A stretch of DNA of 64,000 bases from the NCBI RefSeq assembly GCF_003386795.1, contig NZ_QTUC01000001.1, forward strand, positions 3,162,001 to 3,226,000, written 5' to 3'. The stretch comes from Thermasporomyces composti. GTDB taxonomy: Bacteria > Actinomycetota > Actinomycetes > Propionibacteriales > Actinopolymorphaceae. The position numbers were made by a program, and so were the translations under genes. Under the pieces are notes generated by a model. That model saw only the letters and a list, made by a program, of their open reading frames with translations, was not told the DNA's origin and searched no databases. Shown here in pieces: positions 58,391-64,000 of the stretch. Each line of letters starts with the position of its first letter. The stretch's first letter is position 1.

Positions 58391-59638
58391 ATGTCAGAAC
58401 AGGTCACGCTTCGTTCCATCGGTGTCGGTGTGTACCTCCCGACCATGCTGTACGGGGTCGGGCAGGGAGCGATGGTCCCGATCATCGCGCACTCCGCCCG
58501 TGACCTCGGGGCGTCCGTCGGAGTGGCAGGTCTCGTCGTCGCCGCCATCGGGGTGGGGCAGCTCATCGGTGATCTCCCCGCGGGAGCGCTTGCCGGGCGC
58601 ATCGGGGAGCGTCGCGCGATGCTCGCGGCGGCCGCGCTCGACGTCGTCGCGATGGCCGCGTGCGTCATCGCCGGTTCGGTGTGGCTGCTCGGCGCGGCGA
58701 TCTTCTGCGCCGGCCTCGCCGGCGCGGTGTGGGGACTGGCTCGTCAGGCGTACCTCGCCGAGGTCGTGCCGTTCCACCTCCGCGCCCGCGCGATGTCGAC
58801 GCTCGGTGGGGTGCACCGCATCGGCAGGTTCATCGGGCCGTTCCTTGGTGCGGGCGTCGTCAGGGCGTGGGGTACCGATGGCGCGTACGCGATGAACGGC
58901 ATCGCGGTGCTCGCTGCCGCCGCGCTGCTGGTCAGCCTGCCCGAGCCGCAAGGGCGCCATCCCCACGCGACCACAGCGAGCGGAGACGTGCGCATCGTCG
59001 ACGTCGCCCGGTCGCACCTGCCGATCTTCTACACCCTGGGCGTGGGGGTTCTCCTGATCGGAGCCGTCCGGGCCTCGCGCGACGTCGTCCTGCCGCTCTG
59101 GGCGGACTCCCTCGGCTTCGACGCCGCGACCACGAGCCTGATCTTCGGCATCGCCGGCGCCGTGGACATGCTGCTGTTCTATCCCGCCGGAAAGGTGATG
59201 GACCGGGTGGGCCGGGCGTTCGTCGCCGTCCCCTCGATGGTGGTGCTCGCCGCCGCGCACTTCCTGCTGCCCCTCACCCACGACCTGACCTCGCTCAGCC
59301 TCGTCGCGTTGCTCATGGGGTTCGGCAACGGCATCGGCAGCGGGATCGTCATGACGCTCGGCGCCGATCTCTCGCCGTCCGTGGGACGTCCGGCGTTCCT
59401 GGGCGCGTGGCGGCTCTGCGCGGACGCGGGCAACAGTGGCGGACCCCTTCTCATCGGCACCGTGAGCGCCGCGGTCGCGCTCGGCCCCGCGATCGTCCTC
59501 ATGGGTGGGCTCGGTCTGCTGGGGGCGCTCGTCATGGGGCGCTACATCCCCCGGTACGTGCCGTCGCCTCGGTCGCTGCCGTCGGTCGTCGAGGAGGACC
59601 AGGCGGTGCTGCGGCCGGGTCGAACCCGCCCGACGTGA
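58391..59638 (+). CDS. MFS transporter
   Basis: A major facilitator protein with unknown substrate, most like drug or small-molecule exporters. The 415 residues contain about twelve hydrophobic segments, with the MFS loop 2-3 motif variant AGRIGERRAML near residues 70-80 and DRVGRAFVAV in the second half. ATG 58391 is chosen because it leads directly into TM1; no good ribosome binding site is visible, and GTG 58349 is the alternative. It follows the sigma gene by 70 bp, but no sign links them functionally. Confidence 0.88.
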   Translation: MSEQVTLRSIGVGVYLPTMLYGVGQGAMVPIIAHSARDLGASVGVAGLVVAAIGVGQLIGDLPAGALAGRIGERRAMLAAAALDVVAMAACVIAGSVWLLGAAIFCAGLAGAVWGLARQAYLAEVVPFHLRARAMSTLGGVHRIGRFIGPFLGAGVVRAWGTDGAYAMNGIAVLAAAALLVSLPEPQGRHPHATTASGDVRIVDVARSHLPIFYTLGVGVLLIGAVRASRDVVLPLWADSLGFDAATTSLIFGIAGAVDMLLFYPAGKVMDRVGRAFVAVPSMVVLAAAHFLLPLTHDLTSLSLVALLMGFGNGIGSGIVMTLGADLSPSVGRPAFLGAWRLCADAGNSGGPLLIGTVSAAVALGPAIVLMGGLGLLGALVMGRYIPRYVPSPRSLPSVVEEDQAVLRPGRTRPT

Positions 59639-59690
59639 CCGGCGCCGGGAACGGGTCGAGGGGTCCACATCTTCCCGACATAGCGCCAGG

Positions 59691-59729
59691 ACCACACCAG
59701 ACGTTGTGGATGCCACTGCGCGGTGTGGT
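59691..59729. promoter_or_regulatory. Inverted repeat upstream of guaB
   Basis: ACCACACC (59691-59698) and GGTGTGGT (59722-59729) form a perfect 8-bp inverted repeat with a 23-bp spacer. It ends 12 bp before a -10-like TAGCAT (59742-59747) of guaB, so it overlaps the expected -35 region. Operator is my first guess; a weak MFS terminator is possible. Confidence 0.4.
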
Positions 59730-59744
59730 GTAGCGCACCGCTAG

Positions 59745-61289
<1,545 letters not shown>

Positions 61290-61369
61290 GGTCGCAGCGC
61301 TCCAGAGCGCACGGACGCGCGGGGCACGCCGGGGCCGGGGCGGGTCCGGTCACGGCACGGCCGTGCTGC

Positions 61370-61375
61370 GAGAAT
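61370..61375 (+). promoter_or_regulatory. Candidate -10 of a leaderless guaB3 transcript
   Basis: GAGAAT ends 7 nt before the GTG at 61383, with no Shine-Dalgarno sequence between, the spacing expected for leaderless initiation. No -35 is evident. Confidence 0.3.
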
Positions 61376-61382
61376 GCTTACC

Positions 61383-62489
61383 GTGACCGAGATCGAGATC
61401 GGCCGTGGCAAGCGCGGCCGCCGCGCGTACTCCTTCGACGACATCGCGATCGTGCCGAGCCGGCGCACGCGTGACCCCGAGGAAGTGTCGACGGCGTGGC
61501 AGATCGACGCCTACCACTTCGAGATGCCGGTCGTCGCGGCGCCGATGGACTCGGTGATGTCGCCGCAGACCGCGATCATGCTCGGCCAGTACGGCGGCCT
61601 CGGCGTCCTCAACCTCGAGGGGTTGTGGACTCGGTACGAAGATCCCGAGCCGATGCTCGCGCAGATCGCCTCGCTGGATCCGGCCTCGGCGACGGCGCGG
61701 ATGCAGGAGATCTACGCCGAGCCGATCAAGCCTGACCTCATCACCGCGCGGTTGGCGCAGATCCGCGAGGCGGGCGTCACGGTGGCCGCCGCTCTCTCGC
61801 CCGCGCGGACCAAGGAGCTGTGGAAGACCGTCATCGACGCGGGCGTCGACCTGTTCGTCATCCGTGGGACGACCGTCTCGGCTGAGCACGTCTCTCACCA
61901 GACCGAGCCGTTGAACCTCAAGCAGTTCATCTACGAGCTCGACGTGCCAGTGATCGTCGGCGGCTGTGCCACCTACCAGGCCGCGCTCCACCTCATGCGC
62001 ACGGGCGCGGCCGGTGTCCTCGTCGGGTTCGGTGGGGGAGCCGCCCACACCACGCGTGACGTCCTCGGCGTGGCCGTCCCGATGGCGACGGCGGTGGCGG
62101 ACGTCGCCGCGGCTCGCCGGGATTACCTCGACGAGTCTGGCGGCCGGTACGTCCACGTGATCGCGGACGGCTCGGTCGGACGATCCGGCGACATCGCGAA
62201 GGCGATCGCCTGCGGGGCGGACGCGGTCATGCTGGGCTCGCCGCTGGCACGGGCCGTCGAGGCGCCCGGCCGGGGCTACCACTGGGGGTTGGAGGCCCAC
62301 CACGGCGAGCTGCCGCGTGGCGCACGTGTCGAGGTGGGAACCATCGGCACGATGAAGGAGATCCTCTTCGGGCCATCCCGGACCTCGGACGGAACGATGA
62401 ATCTCATCGGCGCCCTGCGTCGGGCGATGGCGACCACCGGCTACACCGAGCTCAAGGAGTTCCAGCGCATCGAGGTGGTCGTCCAGTAG
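61383..62489 (+). CDS. guaB3: GuaB3 family IMP dehydrogenase-related protein
   Basis: GuaB3 proteins are CBS-free relatives of IMP dehydrogenase and GMP reductase, kept next to guaB in actinobacteria; their reaction is not settled. The 368-residue barrel begins VTEIEIGRGKRGRRAYSFDDI and has PVVAAPMDSVMSP, GGRYVHVIADGSV and CGADAVMLGSPLA. At the place of the catalytic Cys in IMPDH (SICTTR) it has AAHTTR, with H222. The CBS insertion is absent. GTG 61383 matches mycobacterial GuaB3 better than ATG 61374. Confidence 0.93.
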   Translation: MTEIEIGRGKRGRRAYSFDDIAIVPSRRTRDPEEVSTAWQIDAYHFEMPVVAAPMDSVMSPQTAIMLGQYGGLGVLNLEGLWTRYEDPEPMLAQIASLDPASATARMQEIYAEPIKPDLITARLAQIREAGVTVAAALSPARTKELWKTVIDAGVDLFVIRGTTVSAEHVSHQTEPLNLKQFIYELDVPVIVGGCATYQAALHLMRTGAAGVLVGFGGGAAHTTRDVLGVAVPMATAVADVAAARRDYLDESGGRYVHVIADGSVGRSGDIAKAIACGADAVMLGSPLARAVEAPGRGYHWGLEAHHGELPRGARVEVGTIGTMKEILFGPSRTSDGTMNLIGALRRAMATTGYTELKEFQRIEVVVQ

Positions 62490-62593
62490 GCGGTGTCCGT
62501 GGCACACGCTGGACGCACGCCACCGATCTCGGCTTCGTGGGGTCGGAGGACTCCACCGGGCCCTCAGCGGCGACGATTCGACGCTTCACGCGG

Positions 62594-62626
62594 AACGGCG
62601 GGCGAGGTCGAACCTCGCCCGCCGTT
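62594..62626. terminator. Bidirectional terminator between guaB3 and the RND gene
   Basis: A perfect 15-bp inverted repeat (62594-62608 with 62612-62626) closes a 3-nt loop and is AA- and TT-flanked, giving T residues on both strands. It lies between converging genes and is one of the strongest hairpins in the window. Confidence 0.88.
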
Positions 62627-62649
62627 GCTGTGCCGTTCCGACGGTCTGA

Positions 62650-64000
62650 TCAGCTGGACGCGGAGGGAACGGGCTCGGCGCGTTCCCGTCGCCGGTTAGC
62701 CCGCTCCGCTCGCCGCTGGCCACGCGAGCGGCGACGCTCCTTGGCGCTCTCCAGCATCGTGTAGAGGGTCGGCACCAGGATCAGCGTGAGCAAGGTCGAG
62801 CTGACCAGGCCGCCGATGACCACCAGGGCCAACGGCTTGGAGACGAACACGCCTCCACCGGTGATGCCCAGTGACATCGGGATCAGGGCGCAGATCGTCG
62901 CGAGCGCGGTCATGAGGATGGGGCGCAGCCGTCGCCGGCCACCCTCGACGACCGCCTCCTGCAGGCCCATCCCCTGCTCGCGGTACTGGTTGATCAGGTC
63001 GATGAGCACGATCGCGTTGGTGACCACGATCCCGACGAGCATGAGCAGGCCGATGAGCGCCGGGACGCCGAGGGGCGTGTTGGTGCCGAGCAGCAGGGCC
63101 AGCGCGCCCGTCGCCGCGAACGGGATCGACACGAGCAGGATGAGCGGCTGGGCGATGCTCCGGAACGTCGCCACCATGATGAGGTAGACGATCACGATCG
63201 CGGCCAGCAGCGCCACACCGAGCTGCCCGAACGCCTCGCGTTGCTCCGAGCTCACGCCCGCGATCCGGTACGTGGCGCCGCGCGGGAGGTCAAGCTCGTC
63301 GAGCGCGGCTTGCAGGTCGCTGGTGACCCGGCCCAGGTCCTCGGCCGTGGCCGCGGCGCTGATGGTGGCGCTGCGCTCCCCGTCGATGCGGGTGAGCTCG
63401 GCCGGCCGGGTCACCTCCGACACCGTGGCCACCTCGGCCAACCGGACGGTGGTGCCCAGCGGCGTCTCGATCGGCAGCGCCCGCAGCCGCTCCAGGCTGG
63501 TCGGACGCTCGGTGGTGTAGAGCAGCACGTCACGTTGCTCGGAGTCGATCACGACCGACGCCACCTGTTGCCCGGCGAACGCCTGCCGCACCGCCTGGCC
63601 GACTTGAGCGTCCGACAGACCCAGCGCGGCGGCCTTCGCCCGGTCCACGTCGACGTGGACGGTCGGCAGGTCAGATCCGAGGCTGTTCGTGACGTCGGTG
63701 GCGCCGGGCACGTTCGCGACGGCGCGTTCGACTCGCTCGGCGGCGACCCGCAGCGACTCGCTCGTGGGTGCGGTGACGATCACCTCGAGGTTGCTGCCGC
63801 CGAAGCCCGTCGGCACCTCCTGGACGGTGAGCGTGCCAGCGTCCTCGAGGCGGCCGAGCCGGTCGCGCAGCTCCGTGGCCACCGCGTCCTTGTCGACGTC
63901 CTCGTCGAGGGTGAGCCAGAACATGGCTTGGTTGGCGCCGTTGCCGGTGGAGAAGCCGGCGAACTCCATGGCACCGACCGTCGTCTGGTACGTCTCGATG
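62650..64000 (-). CDS. RND-family efflux transporter, C-terminal part (runs off the window)
   Basis: Proton-driven RND pumps of the HAE1/SwrC type export drugs, lipopeptides or lipids; the substrate is unknown. The visible 449 or so residues are the C-terminal portion of a protein of about 1,050. The frame stays open to base 64000, so the in-frame ATG at 63969 is internal. Seen are a periplasmic porter-like part (VEVIVTAPTSES-type, DVDRAKAAALGLSDAQVGQ) and the last membrane helices with YLIMVATFRSIAQPL, GIVVTNAIVLIDLINQYRE and RRLRPILMTALATI. A basic Arg-rich tail ends it. Confidence 0.9.
   Translation of the reverse strand, partial: IETYQTTVGAMEFAGFSTGNGANQAMFWLTLDEDVDKDAVATELRDRLGRLEDAGTLTVQEVPTGFGGSNLEVIVTAPTSESLRVAAERVERAVANVPGATDVTNSLGSDLPTVHVDVDRAKAAALGLSDAQVGQAVRQAFAGQQVASVVIDSEQRDVLLYTTERPTSLERLRALPIETPLGTTVRLAEVATVSEVTRPAELTRIDGERSATISAAATAEDLGRVTSDLQAALDELDLPRGATYRIAGVSSEQREAFGQLGVALLAAIVIVYLIMVATFRSIAQPLILLVSIPFAATGALALLLGTNTPLGVPALIGLLMLVGIVVTNAIVLIDLINQYREQGMGLQEAVVEGGRRRLRPILMTALATICALIPMSLGITGGGVFVSKPLALVVIGGLVSSTLLTLILVPTLYTMLESAKERRRSRGQRRAERANRRRERAEPVPSASS

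Overview
This is a contiguous stretch of a high-GC actinobacterial (Actinomycetota) chromosome. It is almost entirely housekeeping DNA. Evidence for the lineage: strongly GC-biased third codon positions, many GTG starts and 1-4 nt stop/start overlaps, a ribosomal gene order matching mycobacteria and streptomycetes, a long-tailed S3, a CBS-lacking GuaB3 next to GuaB, and a CIRCE-controlled groES-groEL with a His-rich GroEL tail. A Propionibacteriales/Actinopolymorphaceae-type organism fits the accessory genes, but this is inference. I see no prophage, insertion sequence, CRISPR array, rRNA or tRNA.

Layout. (1) 1-3920: end of the str operon (rpsG 3' part, fusA, tuf), closed by a strong terminator. 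(2) 3930-15587: promoter, a long untranslated leader, then the S10-spc run rpsJ-rplC-rplD-rplW-rplB-rpsS-rplV-rpsC-rplP-rpmC-rpsQ-rplN-rplX-rplE-rpsN-rpsH-rplF-rplR-rpsE-rpmD-rplO-secY. (3) 15587-22924: adk, map, a DUF1707 membrane gene, then infA-rpmJ-rpsM-rpsK-rpsD-rpoA-rplQ and truA. (4) 22917-28173: a methyltransferase, a reverse-strand Gfo/Idh/MocA oxidoreductase, an unrecognised secreted protein with six cysteines, and an ABC-F ATPase. (5) 28227-41278: rplM-rpsI, cell-wall and cofactor genes (glmM, coaA, glmS, acpS, nnrDE, alr), a VIT1-like transporter, a P1-family peptidase, an alpha/beta hydrolase and a GNAT-TsaE fusion. (6) 41333-47327: tsaB, rimI, tsaD for the tRNA t6A pathway, split by a 715-residue solute-binding lipoprotein gene, then a formylglycine-generating enzyme. 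(7) 47603-54203: dicarboxylate symporter, rhodanese, beta-hydroxyacid dehydrogenase-type enzyme, NagZ-like lipoprotein, RidA, THUMP-like methyltransferase. (8) 54319-58320: groES-groEL under two CIRCE-like operators, then an ECF41 sigma factor with its carboxymuconolactone-decarboxylase-family partner. (9) 58391-64000: MFS transporter, guaB, guaB3 and the C-terminal part of an RND efflux pump that runs off the window.

How the genes work together. Regions 1-3 make ribosomes, elongation factors, the RNA polymerase alpha subunit and the Sec channel. Region 5 supplies glucosamine for peptidoglycan (GlmS and GlmM), D-alanine (Alr), CoA (CoaA), holo-acyl carrier protein (AcpS) and NAD(P)HX repair (NnrDE). 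TsaE, TsaB and TsaD make t6A on tRNA. GuaB commits IMP to guanine nucleotides.

No clearly new multigene system is visible. The most interesting items are the ECF41 module with a recognisable self-type promoter upstream, the GNAT-TsaE fusion, the GuaB3 with His where IMPDH has its catalytic Cys, the lipoprotein gene splitting the t6A cluster, the double CIRCE, and a set of short tandem duplications (10-17 bp units), mostly between genes. The only stretch over 300 bases without a gene is 3877-4338, the tuf terminator plus the S10 promoter and leader.
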